Of a stretch of DNA of 64,000 bases, positions 18,287 through 30,000 are shown piece by piece. The notes under the pieces were generated by a model that did not search any database, was not told the origin of the DNA, and saw only the letters and a program-made list of their open reading frames with translations. This stretch comes from CBFHMJ01 sp965656875 (GTDB lineage: Bacteria > Pseudomonadota > Gammaproteobacteria > Enterobacterales > Alteromonadaceae): the NCBI GenBank assembly GCA_965656875.1, contig CBFHMJ010000005.1:10632-74631 (forward strand), written 5' to 3'. The position numbers and the translations under genes were made by a program. Numbering within the stretch: the first letter of the stretch is position 1; every line of letters starts with the position of its first letter.

Positions 18287-18499
18287 ATGCCAACTATGAT
18301 TTCAGCCTTAATCGATGGGGAGGTCATCTCGATAGATGATGCAATTGTTCTGAGAGATCGATCAATTATTCGACCTGATTTTAGCTGTATAGAATGTAAT
18401 GAGCCCGTTAGAGCTCATAAATCAGGTGGTAATGCTAGCGCTCATTTCGAGCATCTAAGCCGTAATCCTGACTGTCCGTTGAGTCATGTTGCCCCGTAA
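18287..18499 (+). CDS. Small CxxC/His zinc-finger-like cassette protein
   Basis: A 70-aa protein. Residues 35-65 carry CIECNEPVRAH, AHFEHLSRNPDC and a final SH, giving a Cys-x2-Cys pair plus His and Cys suited to one zinc site. The same C-x2-C-x-E-P-V...HF-x-H pattern occurs in the N-terminal zinc region of CoiA-like proteins and in short hypothetical proteins of gammaproteobacteria; I infer a nucleic-acid-related or structural zinc module, nothing firmer. GGGAG six bases upstream supports the ATG. An attC-like site begins at its stop codon, so it is probably the gene of an integron cassette. Confidence 0.65.
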   Translation: MPTMISALIDGEVISIDDAIVLRDRSIIRPDFSCIECNEPVRAHKSGGNASAHFEHLSRNPDCPLSHVAP

Positions 18500-18595
18500 A
18501 TAGAACAAAGCAATCAACTTCGCTACGGCTACTTTGTGGCCTTCGCCGGACAGTCCACGCTTCGCGCAGCCTGCCGATTATTGCAGGCGTTAGCT
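18499..18595 (+). other. attC-like integron recombination site 1
   Basis: The stretch begins right after the stop of the CxxC protein gene and ends GGCGTTAGCT. GCAATCAA near its left end can pair with TTATTGC near its right end, outside an imperfectly symmetrical core (CCGGAC, CGCTTCGCG). Length (about 97 bases), position just past a short gene and the CGTTAG end fit a long attC. The R'' box is degenerate, so this is the weakest of the three sites. The inner GCCTGC/GCAGGC pair could alternatively act as a terminator stem. Confidence 0.45.
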
Positions 18596-18683
18596 TTAAA
18601 TTAGGGCTACTTGGTTCGTTAAGGTGAGTTTATCACCTCTAATCAGGTGGCCAGTTTTTGTTGACCACTACAGCCACATTTAG

Positions 18684-18860
18684 CGGATACATGACAAAGA
18701 GGTAGAAAAAGGCGATTTTGTTGTGGTCTATACAAAGTCAGGGAAGAATAAAGCCACGAACAATATAAGTGGAAATAAAACACACTTTTTCTATTGGGGG
18801 ATTGAACGAACCGTCTGGAATCAAAAGGGAGGACGAAGCCGTCCTATTTTCATTGAATGA
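18684..18860 (+). pseudogene. Decayed cassette gene without start
   Basis: An open stretch reads RIHDKEVEKGDFVVVYTKSG, then KTHFFYWGIERTVWN, and stops at 18858. It is well-formed protein (KGDFVVVYTKSG followed by FFYWGIE.TVWN), like small hypothetical proteins I associate with cassettes. A TAG directly precedes it and no start codon or ribosome site is in frame, while related-looking codons (WPVFVDHYSHI) lie just upstream. I read this as the C-terminal part of a broken gene between attC-like sites 1 and 2. Confidence 0.45.
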
Positions 18861-18882
18861 TTGGTCGTTCAAACCGATATAA

Positions 18883-18940
18883 ACATAACAAGCAAAGATA
18901 CTGGACGGGCTAAAGCGACCCCGTGCTTTGGGTGTTAAGC
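18883..18940 (+). other. attC-like integron recombination site 2
   Basis: 58 bases with R'' like ACATAAC, a left arm CAAAG…GACGGG, a right arm CCCCGTGCTTTG and a right end GTTAAGC that fits GTTRRRY exactly. CAAAG pairs with CTTTG, and GACGGG with CCCGT. Length and layout are those of a short classical attC. The HEPN gene starts 14 bases after it with an AAGGA ribosome site, the usual spacing for a cassette gene. Confidence 0.6.
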
Positions 18941-18953
18941 ATTAAGGATTGAA

Positions 18954-19952
18954 ATGGGATACGACTGCACCAATCACTTTCCAATTAAAACTAAAGAAAA
19001 AGACGTCGAAGATTTTTTGCTGCTGCTCGGGTATGAAAAGGGCAAGAAAGGACTGTACAGCGGAATGGTTGTCACTCCATATTTTTTCTATGATGATAAA
19101 GATTACAAATACATAACTGGAATATACTCTGAGCTTTATACCGATGAGGACACAGGCGAACTTCTATTTTGTACTAGTACTACTATATGGCGTAGTAAAT
19201 TCGATTGCGATTTTCACAATCACACAATCAGAAAGTTAAAAAAGCAATTTGGTGGCTACTTCATTAGTGACATTGGCAAGAATCGATATTTTAAGTTTGA
19301 GGGTGTGATTCGTGAGAAGGCTGAAGCTGGCGTCTATCAAGCATATGGCCGCTTTTCCCACAACATTAAACGCGCCAAAAATTTTGCAAGTTTTTCGAAC
19401 TTAAATAATAACGATACATACCCAATCCAGAATGTTGATTTTATAGATTCAATGAATCCGAAACTTCTGGCAACAAATGTTTTAGTTCCCTATGTATTAT
19501 CTGCCATCGAAGATTTCTTTAGGTCAACCTATATTGCTCTACTTAAGTATTCAGATAACAAAGAAAAAGTGATTCAAAATGCTCGGATTCAAGGTGCGGA
19601 GCTTGTTTTGATCGATCAAGGATCTCTAACAGTTCCCGAAGCCGTAGCAAAATGGATGAATTTTCAAGAGATGGACAAGGTCAACAAAGCATTTAAGCAT
19701 CTTGACAATCGTTTAGACTTACACGGAGTGCTAAGGAAACCATTCGGAAGGAAAAAAGAGAATTTTTGGTCAATGTTAGTAAGAATAATAGAATTGAGAC
19801 ACGGAATAATTCACCGTGCGGAAATGGATTTTACTTATTTGCCAAAAGATGTCGAGAGCGATCTAAAATACGTAGAAAAGGCTATGTGGCGTTTTTATCA
19901 GCATTTGGTAAATGTGTATAAATGGAATGAGGTCGAAAAGTGGGAGTTTTGA
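18954..19952 (+). CDS. HEPN-domain-like cassette protein
   Basis: A 332-aa soluble protein. Near residues 280-286 it has IELRHGIIHRAEMD, which holds the R-x4-H (RHGIIH) signature of HEPN ribonuclease domains; the surrounding helices (VLSAIEDFFRSTYIALL near 190-205 and YVEKAMWRFYQHLV near 305-318) fit a HEPN helical bundle. The N-terminal half is a basic alpha/beta-looking region I do not recognise. HEPN proteins of this kind often act as RNA-cutting toxins or defence effectors; that role is inferred. AAGGA five bases upstream of the ATG supports the start. attC-like sites lie on both sides (18883-18940 and 19954-20029), so it is a complete integron-style cassette. It is more AT-rich than the NRPS genes. 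Confidence 0.7.
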   Translation: MGYDCTNHFPIKTKEKDVEDFLLLLGYEKGKKGLYSGMVVTPYFFYDDKDYKYITGIYSELYTDEDTGELLFCTSTTIWRSKFDCDFHNHTIRKLKKQFGGYFISDIGKNRYFKFEGVIREKAEAGVYQAYGRFSHNIKRAKNFASFSNLNNNDTYPIQNVDFIDSMNPKLLATNVLVPYVLSAIEDFFRSTYIALLKYSDNKEKVIQNARIQGAELVLIDQGSLTVPEAVAKWMNFQEMDKVNKAFKHLDNRLDLHGVLRKPFGRKKENFWSMLVRIIELRHGIIHRAEMDFTYLPKDVESDLKYVEKAMWRFYQHLVNVYKWNEVEKWEF

Positions 19953-19953
19953 T

Positions 19954-20029
19954 GCTTAACAAGCGTATGTTGCCGGACTGGTATTAGTGGAGTACAACAC
20001 TGTGCTCCAAACCAGCTGCAAATACAAGC
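19954..20029 (+). other. attC-like integron recombination site 3
   Basis: It begins two bases after the HEPN gene stop with a perfect R'' box GCTTAAC. The left arm GTATGTTGCCGGACTGG pairs with the right arm CCAGCTGCAAATAC, leaving unpaired bases as attC sites do, and a GGAG/CTCC hairpin sits in the middle. The right end reads TACAAGC instead of GTTAAGC, so the crossover triplet has decayed and the site may no longer recombine. Confidence 0.6.
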
Positions 20030-20198
20030 ATCAAACTTACATTCCTGAATTTAAATCAAGTCGACTAACCAGCTTTAGTCGACATTAAATATCACGAAGC
20101 CAATTTCCCCTTCCGCCACAAAGCTGTTATCCACTGCCAAATTTATTCATCCCTAAAAAGCCAGGTCTCGCAGTTCAAGTTAAGCCGTATTCAATTTA

Positions 20199-20310
20199 TC
20201 GATGATTGTTATTTTATGTAGCAAGATCGAACCCGGCCGCAGATCGCAAAAAGACGGTAAAACCCCCAACCATATGGAGACGGAAATCCCTAACGTTTTT
20301 GGATTTTAAG
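20199..20310. repeat. Accessory-region repeat, copy 3 (degenerate)
   Basis: GATTGTTATTTTATGTAGCA, AGATCGAACC and GCAGATCGCAAAAAGACGGT match copies 1 and 2 with several changes, and CATATGGAGACGGAAAT then TAACGTTTTTGGATTT match sequence just right of copy 1 (near 13465-13500). It appears to be an older rearranged copy near the right edge of the accessory segment. Confidence 0.55.
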
Positions 20311-21009
20311 TGGGTGTTCTGCGTATCGTGTCAGCTACCGAAACCATTCAACTTACACACGTTTTAAAACAAACCTTACTGACCGCTCATTCTTTTTGTT
20401 CACATATTTATCCAGTTCAATCTTCTTCACTGACTAATCAAGACAACTTCCTAAGCATAATAACTAGCTGGTAACCCTGTATTACCGTTTATATCAACAA
20501 ATGCGAATGTTTCCGAGAAGGAATGCTTAGATTATGGATGAATAAAAATGCATTTATAGAGGTTGTAAAGTCATTATTTTCAAAAGAGTACTATATTGTT
20601 CTGGCATTGGTGATTGAGCAGTGTTTACAACATAGTTACATTCAAATTCAAGCACTAATGAACCGATTTCAGAAAATAAACTGCTTGCCATTTGGTTCAA
20701 CGTTGATATATTTTTACCAAACTTTAATCAAAAGTGAACATCTATGTATATACAGTTGATTAAAGGTTGCTATAGCTGTCTATTTTCGTTTTGGGATGTC
20801 TGAGAAATTCAATCGATTAAAACCAGTCATCAGACGGATCAGAACGCAGTATGTTTCCTTTGGGGTGGAAGCATATCTATGCATAAGCGCCTAATGCAAA
20901 TACGTGTATCTCCACGGCGTATTTTGAACGATACCGATTTGCCCAGGGTGTGAAGAACAAAAGTACTTATAAAAGCAAAAATGTACAAAAGTTGGGGATT
21001 GGGACGTTA
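20311..21009. other. AT-rich leader upstream of NRPS-C
   Basis: About 700 bases with no supportable gene. Since the accessory segment separates NRPS-B from NRPS-C, the promoter for the C-D-E-dioxygenase block should lie here. TTGCCC at 20939 with TACTTA at 20964 is a possible but poorly spaced (19 bases) promoter. A 78-codon open frame at 20523-20759 lacks a ribosome site and recognisable protein features. Confidence 0.35.
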
Positions 21010-24000
21010 ATGATGAGTATAAATCAGTTACTGGAGAGGGCTGCGCGTGCAGGTGTATTTTTGTACGCTGAGGATGAAAAACTAAAATTTAAATTATCGG
21101 TGGACGAATTCCCCATCGAACTCAAACAAGAAATAATTGCGCAGAAAGCCGAACTGATTGAATTTTTGTCTGCTCACCGAGATGACCAGAAAACTGAACG
21201 ACCCGCCATTACTGTTCTGAATCGTACTGACTACCCTGACTCGCTTTATCCCACTTCATTTGCACAACGCCGACTATGGTTTATCGACCAGTTTGAACAG
21301 GGAAGTGCAGAATACAATATTCCCAGAGCGATAGAGGTTACTGGCGCGTTTCAGGTCGATATCGCTGAACAAGCAATTCAGGCCATTATTCAACGACATG
21401 AAGCGCTACGAACCGTCTTTGTAGAAAAGGACGGTGAACCCCGGCAAAAAATCCTGCAACATCCCGAATTTTCCCTGACTCGCATCGACTTATCTCATCT
21501 TCACCCCGACCGACAATGGCACCAGGTTTTGAACCTGGCACACGCTGATTTAACAACTGGCTTTGCGCTATCGACCGACTTGATGCTGCGTGCCAGTTAT
21601 ATTGTTTTGAGTGATTTAGCCGACGGCACTGCCCGTGGCGTGTTGTTATTTAACACCCATCACATAGCCTCTGATGGATGGTCCATGTCGGTGCTGATCC
21701 GTGAGTTCGTTGCTGAATATGATGGTTTAACCCGTGGCGTTCTCGCTGATATTCCCGATTTACCTGTGCAGTATACCGATTATGCCGCCTGGCAGCGCGA
21801 CTGGTTGCAGGGTGATGTGCTGGAGCGACAACTGGCGTATTGGCAACAACAACTTGATGACGCGCCTGTGGTGCATCAGTTGCCATTAGACCGATCCAGA
21901 CCCGCCGTAAAACAACATGCCGGAAAGCGGTTAAACAGTGAATTGTCAGCGGTGTTAAGCAAGCAAGTCACGGCATTTGCGCAACAGCACGACATGACGC
22001 CGTTTATGGTTATTCATGCCGCATTAACCTTGACGCTGACGTTTTATGCCGGGCAATCCCGATTTGTTGTCGGTACTCCAGTGGCGAATCGGGTTGATAA
22101 AAAGCTGGAATCGCTCATCGGCTTTTTTGTGAATACGCTGGTTCTACACACGCATACTGAATTTACCAGCCTGGCCGAGTTTCTGGCGCATGTACGCCAG
22201 GTCAATCTTGATGCGCAATCACATCAGGATATTCCGTTTGAGCAAGTTGTCGAAGCTTGCTCCACCAGCCGTTCGATGCAACACACACCGCTGTTCCAGG
22301 TGATGTTGAGTATGAACACCAATGAATCATCTGAATTAAGTTTACCTGGCTTAACATTTGCGGCAATCAGCGATGATGATGTGACGGCTAAATATGATCT
22401 GGACGTCACTATCCAGTTAACTGAGCAGGGTGGTAGTACGTCCTGGGTTTTTGATTTGTCTTTATTCGATGAGACAACGGTTGCTCAGTTTGATCGTCAT
22501 TTTATTCAGGTATTAGATGCGTTGGTGAATACGGTCGATGTACTGCAATCGCCGGGCGATATTCAACAGCTAAGTCAGCATGAACAGCAGAGCATTCTGC
22601 AACAGCTTGATGGCGACCACACATCGACAGCCCCCCAGTTACTGCTACACGAAGCCTTCGAACAACACGCGACAAACACACCGGACGCACTGGCACTGGT
22701 CGCCGGGACCGAACGACTGACTTACCAGGCGCTTAACGAATCGGCCAACAGGCTGGCTCATTATCTGGTGGCCCAGGGTGTTGGTCCGGACAAGCCGGTC
22801 GGTGTGTATCTGACTCGTTCGGTGAATACCATTATCAGTGTGCTGGCGATTTTGAAAGCGGGTGGTGCCTATGTATCGCTGGACCCGGCGTATCCACAGG
22901 AGCGCTTACAATATCTGATTGAAGACACAGGTTTAACGCTGGTTTTAACCGAGCAGGCATTAACCGAGCAGGCGTTAACTAAGCAAGCGTTAACTAAGAA
23001 GACATTAACCGGACAAACGCAATCGCTGGCACTGGACAGTGAAGAAGCCCGCAGCGCCCTGGCGGATTATCCGGTGACACCGTTAGCCCGTCGTGCAGAC
23101 CCTCGTCATTTAAGTTATTTGATTTATACCTCCGGCTCGACCGGGAAACCAAAAGGGGTGGCGATAGCGCATCGCAATTCATCGGCGTTTATTCAATGGA
23201 GTCTGGCTTATTTCAGCCAGCAAGAACTGTCTTCCGTGCTGTTCAGCACATCCCTGAACTTTGATTTATCGGTATTTGAACTGTTTGCACCGCTGTCAGC
23301 GGGTGGCTGTATCGTTCTGGTGAAGAACATTCTGGATTTACTGGAACCGTCGTTTAATGGCGAGGTTATCACGCTGATTAACACAGTGCCGTCGGGCATT
23401 GATGCGGTGGCTCAGTCCGGGCGCATTCCGGACTCAGTGATGACGATAAACCTGGCGGGAGAGCCGCTGAAGAAATCACTGGTGAACCGGCTACACGAGC
23501 AGCATGATTTACATCGGGTGGTGAATCTGTACGGACCGTCGGAAGACACCACGTATTCGACGGTGTATGAGATGAAAGGCCCACTGACTCACGAACCGAA
23601 AATAGGACGTCCGGTGGGGAATACCCGCGCTTACGTGCTAAGTCGGGAACAGCAACTGGTGCCGTTTGGTGTCGCTGGTGAGTTGTATCTGGGCGGTGCA
23701 GGTGTCGCACGAGGCTACCTGAATCAAGCGGCGATGACCGCAGAGCGCTTTGTGCCTAATCCGTTTTTGGACGACAAAACTGATGTTGCAGGCGAACAAG
23801 ACTTTGCTCGGCTGTATCGAACCGGCGATTTAGTCCGTTATGATGCTCAGGGCGAATTGCACTTCCTGGGCAGACTGGATGACCAGGTGAAAATCCGGGG
23901 TTTCCGGATAGAAATGGGTGAAATTGAACATCGACTGAATGATGCTGATTCGGTGCATCAGTCACTGGTTCAGGTGAATGAAACGGCGGGGCAGACTCGG

Positions 24001-27000
24001 CTGGTGGCCTGGGTTGAGCCGGTTGATGCGTCAATAGATGACAGCACATTTATTGATGCTGTTCGGTCTCAGTTACAGACTGAATTACCGGATTATATGG
24101 TGCCAGCGGCGTTTGTGGTTATTCGCGACTGGCCGTTGTTGCCGAATGGCAAAATTAACAAAAACGCATTGCCAGCACCGGACTGGCACAACACTGAACA
24201 AACGTATCAGCCACCAGAGACAGAAACCGAGCAGATGCTGGTTGAGATTGAATCAACATTGCTCAGCGTGCCTGCGGAACAGTTGAGTGTAACGGCAAAC
24301 TTTTTTGAATCGGGCGGACACTCGTTAATTGCCGTGAAGTTAGTCTCAGCCATTCAACAACAATTCGCAAAAGTCATTTCTCTTAAGGCTGTCTTCGAAC
24401 ATCATTCAATCCGACAACTGGCTGCTGTACTGGACCAGTTAGCCGTTAGCACCGCTCATTTCCCAATTGAACCGGCGGCTGACCAGTCGCGTCGTTATTT
24501 TCCATTATCCTGGGCGCAACAACGTCTCTGGTTTATCGATCAACTCGAACAGGGTAGCGCCGAATACAATATGCCACTGGCGTTTGAAATCAGTGGTGAA
24601 TTCGATTACCAGCTTGCCAATACTGCCTTACAAGCCATCGTTGCGCGTCATTCGAGTTTACGCACGCTCTTTACTACCATTGACGAACAGGCGCAGCAAC
24701 ACATTATCGAACCTGCTTTTCAACTGACGATAGTACACGCGCAAGGCGAGCAAACCACGGCATTATCAGCCGAGCAACAGCTTAATGATGCGATTCGTGA
24801 TGAACAAAAAACACCCTTCGATTTAAGCCGCGAGTTGCCGATCCGTGGTCGTTTTCTTGTGTTATCTGCCAGTGATGATAAGACGCAGCAATCAGCGACA
24901 ATTTCAACGCGAGGCGTATTGTTGTTGACGATGCATCATATCGTATCTGATGCCTGGTCTTTGTCGATTCTGATGCAAGAGTTTGTGCATGCTTATCAGG
25001 ATCTTACTCAGGGAAAACCCGTCGAATTACCGGCATTGCCGCTGCAATACGTCGATTACGCCGTGTGGCAGCGCGAAATGTTACCCGCAGATGTTTACGA
25101 CAAGCAGTTAGCATTCTGGCGAGAAACATTACATCAGCTACCCGTAACACACAGTATTCCGCTCGATAAACCGCGTCCTGCGCAAAGCGCCTGGCGGGGA
25201 CGCCGCGTTAGTGGCCGTATTAATCAACAGCAAGTGGCATCACTGATGATGCTGGCGAAACGCTTTAATCTGACGCCGTTTATGTTGTATCACGCGGTTA
25301 TTAGCCTGGTATTAGCAAAACACAGCACCAGAGACATGGCTGATCAAGCGGCCGCAGATATTGTGATTGGTACGCCCGTCGCGAATCGGACTCAGGCCGG
25401 GCTTGAGTCCGTTATTGGTTTCTTTGTGAATACGCTGGTTTTACGGCTTAACGTGGGTGAACAATCACTGGGCGATTTTCTGGCTCAGGTTCGTCAGGTC
25501 AATATTGACGCTCAAGCGCATCAGGATGTGCCGTTTGAACAGGTGGTTGATCATTGTCAGGTTACTCGTTCGACCGCTCACGCGCCGTTATTTCAGATCA
25601 TGTTGAATATGAATACGGTTGAGCAAGGAGACATCGCGCTACCTGGGTTAACGGTCACGAATGTGTCTGGTGGTTCTGATGTAGCCAAATTCGATTTGGA
25701 TATCGCGGTTCAACAGTCCGATCAGGGCGCAACGATCAGTTGGATCTACGATACGGCGCTGTTTGAACAGAGTCGAATTGAACGATTGAGCAGGCATGTC
25801 GAACAATTGCTGGCGACGCTGGCTTTGGATGCCGATCACCATCGTTCGATTACAGAGATTGAATGCCAGTCAACCAATGAACTGGAAACACTTCGGGTTG
25901 CGCTGAATCAGACAGCGGTTCCTGTTGATGACCGTCAAACACTGCAACAACAGATAGAAGCGATTGCGGCGTCAAACCCTGGTGCAATCGCTGTTGTTGA
26001 TGATAATCACCCTCAGGGATTGAGTTATCAGGCTTTGAATCAGGCTGCAAATCGACTGGCTACGCAGTTAGTAGATCAGTCCATGACCAATGAGCGAGTG
26101 GGTGTTTATCTGTCTCGTAGCGCTAATACACTGGTTACTGTGCTGGCCGCATTAAAAGCAGGGTTGGCCTGGGTGCCGCTTGACCCGGCGTTACCGTCTG
26201 CACGTATTCAAACTATTGTTGAGGATGCAGAACTGTCGCTGATTGTGGTCGAACATGAACAGGTGGCAATGTCTGCATTACCAGCATTGAATGTGACGTA
26301 CCTTGATATATCAACAGTGATCAGTGCCGCTGGTGGTGAGACAAATCCACCTTGCATGACCACGGGCGACAGTATTGCTTACGTCTTGTACACCTCAGGT
26401 TCAACAGGAAAACCTAAAGGTGTTGCGGTTTATCAGAAAGGGTTGTTGAACTACCTGTCTCATGCCGTTGAACGGTACTGGACTGCCGATATCAAACACG
26501 CGATTGTCAGCTCGACACTCAGCTTTGATGCCACGTTAACAACCCTGTTGTCGCCGTTGCTTTGCGGGAAAACCGTTGTGATGTTGCAACAAGAGGACGT
26601 CATCCCGGCATTAACTGCACAGCTTAAATCGGATGCTGCCGGATTATTTAAAGTCGCCCCCGCACACCTTGAAGCGCTTTCTGCATCGTTTGAAAAACCC
26701 GTTGCCACACCTCATGTGCTGGTGATTGGCGGCGAACAACTCACCGGCCAGTTAATTCAACAATTGCAGGCGTTGCTACCCGGCGCGACGTTTATAAACG
26801 AATACGGCCCCACCGAAACGGTCGTGGGTTGTTGTGAATATTATGTCTATCCAGGCGATACAGTGGATTCACGGATGGCTATACCTATCGGTACGCCAAT
26901 TCGTAATACCCGTCTGTTGGTGCTGGATGAGCATCGTCGTCCTGTTCCGTTTGGTAGTGTGGGCGAGTTGTACATTGCCGGAGCGGGTGTGGCGCAAGGT

Positions 27001-30000
27001 TATATCAACCGTCCTGAACAAACGGCTGATGCATTTGTGCGTCTGGCCCATGAAAGCCAGGCGTATCGTACCGGTGATCTGGTGCGGTATCTGGAATCCG
27101 GTGATTTGGTCTTTATTGGCCGGATTGACCATCAGATTAAACTGCGTGGCTATCGCATTGAAACGGCTGAAATAGAACAACAAATTAATCAATACCCAGG
27201 TATCAGGCAATCTGTGGTTCGCGTCATTCAGTCAAAGAATGTCAGACAACTGGTCGCCTGGTTAGTCGGTGACAATTCTGCTGCGGACATTACCGCACTG
27301 GAACAGCAACTGGCTCAAACATTACCGGATTATATGATCCCGGGACGATTCGTCGTTGTTGACGATATTCCATTAACGGTCAACGGAAAAATAGACCTGG
27401 ATAAGTTGCCACAGCCCACTATGGAAACCGCTCAGGATTATCTTCCGGCCAGCAATGATGTCGAGCAACAGCTGGTTACGCTTTGGTCTGGCTTATTGAA
27501 TATGACGCCGGAGCAACTGAGTGTCACGGCAAACTTTTTTACCCTTGGCGGCGATTCCATTCTGTCGATTCAACTGGTGTCGAGAGCTGCGCGAGCCGGG
27601 TTGTTCTTCACGGTTAAAGACTTGTTCAATGCGCAAACGATTCGTCGGCTGGCACCTCGGGTGTCTACCGGTCAGTCTGTTAATGCCGAGCAGGGCGATG
27701 TGATTGGTGAGTTACCACTGCTGCCCGTCCAGCAAGATTTCTTCCTGGATGAAACCGACTTACATCACTACAACCAGTCTGTATTACTGACGACACCGGT
27801 GGATTTTGACGCAGATTGTCTACCGGCTGTTATGGCCGCATTGGTGGCTCGTCATGATGTATTCAGACTGAGATTCACCAAAACTCAAGGCGAGTGGCGA
27901 GCAGAATCACTCCCATTAGATGGATTCCCGTTTGAACATATCGTGGACCTGGTTGACGGCGAACCCTTGTCGTCGCGTGATATTACCAGCCGATGCGACC
28001 AGGCGCAGCGAAGTCTCTGGCCTGAAAATGGTCGTTTAATCAAGGCTGTATATATGCCTGAGATTCAGGGAGAAGACGCCGGACGCTTGTTACTGGTTAT
28101 TCATCATTTAGTGATGGATGGAGTGTCCTGGCGAATCTTACTCACGGATCTGGAACAACTGTACCGTCAACATCAGGCGCAACAACCATTACAGTTGGCG
28201 GCAAAAACGTCTTCTTATCAGCAATGGTCGGCGGCGTTGAACGAACAGGACATCAGTGTTGAGGAACAGCGCTGGTGGCAAGAACAACATGCGCCTGAAT
28301 CATTCAGTTTTGCCAACACATTTGCCGCCGAATCGGTGGGATCATCATCAATTCAAACACAGCAGTTATCATCGTTGTCCATGCAGCTGGACGAAGCCAC
28401 TACGCGCCAGTTAATCAGCCAGGTGCCTCAAGCCTATAACACGCAGATTAATGAAGTACTGTTAGCCGCTTTGTTGATGGCAACAAAAGACATCGCTGAT
28501 GAGTTTGGCGGTGAGTCATCGTTACGCATAGCGCTGGAAAGCCACGGTCGTGACAGTCAGCATATTAATGCCCGTTCTGGCTTGTTAGATCTCAGTGAAA
28601 CCATTGGCTGGTTTACCACGATTTATCCGTTATTACTTAGCAGCCAGCATGGTGAGCCGGGCGAACTGTTGTGTGATATCAAAGAACATTACCGGGCCGT
28701 GCCACGCTCTGGATTAGGCGCATTCACCTGCTTAAAGGCGGTATCTGAAACGCATCAGGTGCAGAAACCTGAATTACTGTTCAACTATCTGGGTCAGTTT
28801 GACCAGACAATCGAACAGGCGGGTGTGTTTGGTGTTGCGCCGGAATCGTCCGGTGATCAAATCAGCCCAAATCGTTATCAACCGTTTGGCATGGTGATGA
28901 ACGGCAAAATTGCGTTCGGTCAGCTTAGTTTCACACTGAGTTACGATGCTTCGGTTTATCCTGAAACCGGCATGAATGTGTTCCTGCTAGCGTTTGAACA
29001 AGGGCTACGGACGCTGATCACGCATTGTTGTGAGGCTCCCAGACGTTTACTAACACCGACAGATTTACCGCTGACTTCTCTTTCCCGTGATGAAGTAAAT
29101 CGCTGGCAGCAACAACATGAACTGATAGATATCTACCCGGCAACCGGAATGCAACAAGGGTTGTTGTTCCATAGTCTGTTGGCTGAATCCAGTTACGTAA
29201 CGCAAACATCTGTCACCTTTTCGCGTTTAGATAACGACGTATTTAAGCAAACCTGGCAAGCGGTTATCGACCGTCAGTCGGTGTTCAGAACGGCTTTTGC
29301 TGGCCTGGATCAAGGACGGGCACATCAGTTAATCAGACGTGCTGTTGATATTCACTGGTACGAAGAAGATTTACAACAATTGTCATCGGCTGAGCAACAG
29401 GCTTACCTGGCGCAATGGCTGGAACGTGACCGCCAGCAAGGATTTGTGATTGACCAGGCACCGCTAATGCGATTGGCGTTATTTACCCTGGCGGATAATG
29501 ACACGCGGTTTGTCTGGTCTCATCATCACGCATTGCTCGATGGCTGGAGTGTGCCGTTAATCTTCCAGGATATTACCGCGTGTTATCAGGCGATAGCGGC
29601 GAATCAACCGTTGCCTGCTTGTGAGACGGGTGATTATCGCCAATATGTGGAGTGGTTGACGCAACAGGACGAACAACAATCGTTAGCGTTCTGGCGACAG
29701 TCTCTTGAGGCTGTCGAACAACCAACACCATTACCTCGATTATTGACCGACGAGAAAAACATTCCTGAGAAAACCGAGTTTTCGACGCGCTTTAATCAGC
29801 AAGAAACAGCAAGCCTTAAAGCGTTAGCTGCGGCTTCAAATACTACGGTTAATGTCATATTGCAGGCGGCATGGAGCCTGATTCTGGCCGGATACAATGA
29901 CGAAACTATGGTGGTATTCGGCGCTGTAACGTCTGGTCGTCCCGCTGAATTGACGGATGTTGAAACCATTGCCGGACTGTTTATTAATACGGTGCCAGTG

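Noticed and set aside
13256..20310. CRISPR array from the three repeat copies
   Set aside because: Copies are about 100-150 bases long, kilobases apart and degenerate; there is no spacer pattern and no cas gene.
20523..20759. 78-codon open frame upstream of NRPS-C
   Set aside because: No ribosome site, odd composition and no recognisable protein pattern; probably chance in AT-rich sequence.
20950..21009. GTG start for NRPS-C at 20950
   Set aside because: It would add a 20-aa basic leader that sibling synthetases lack; GGGA directly before ATG 21010 is the better ribosome site.
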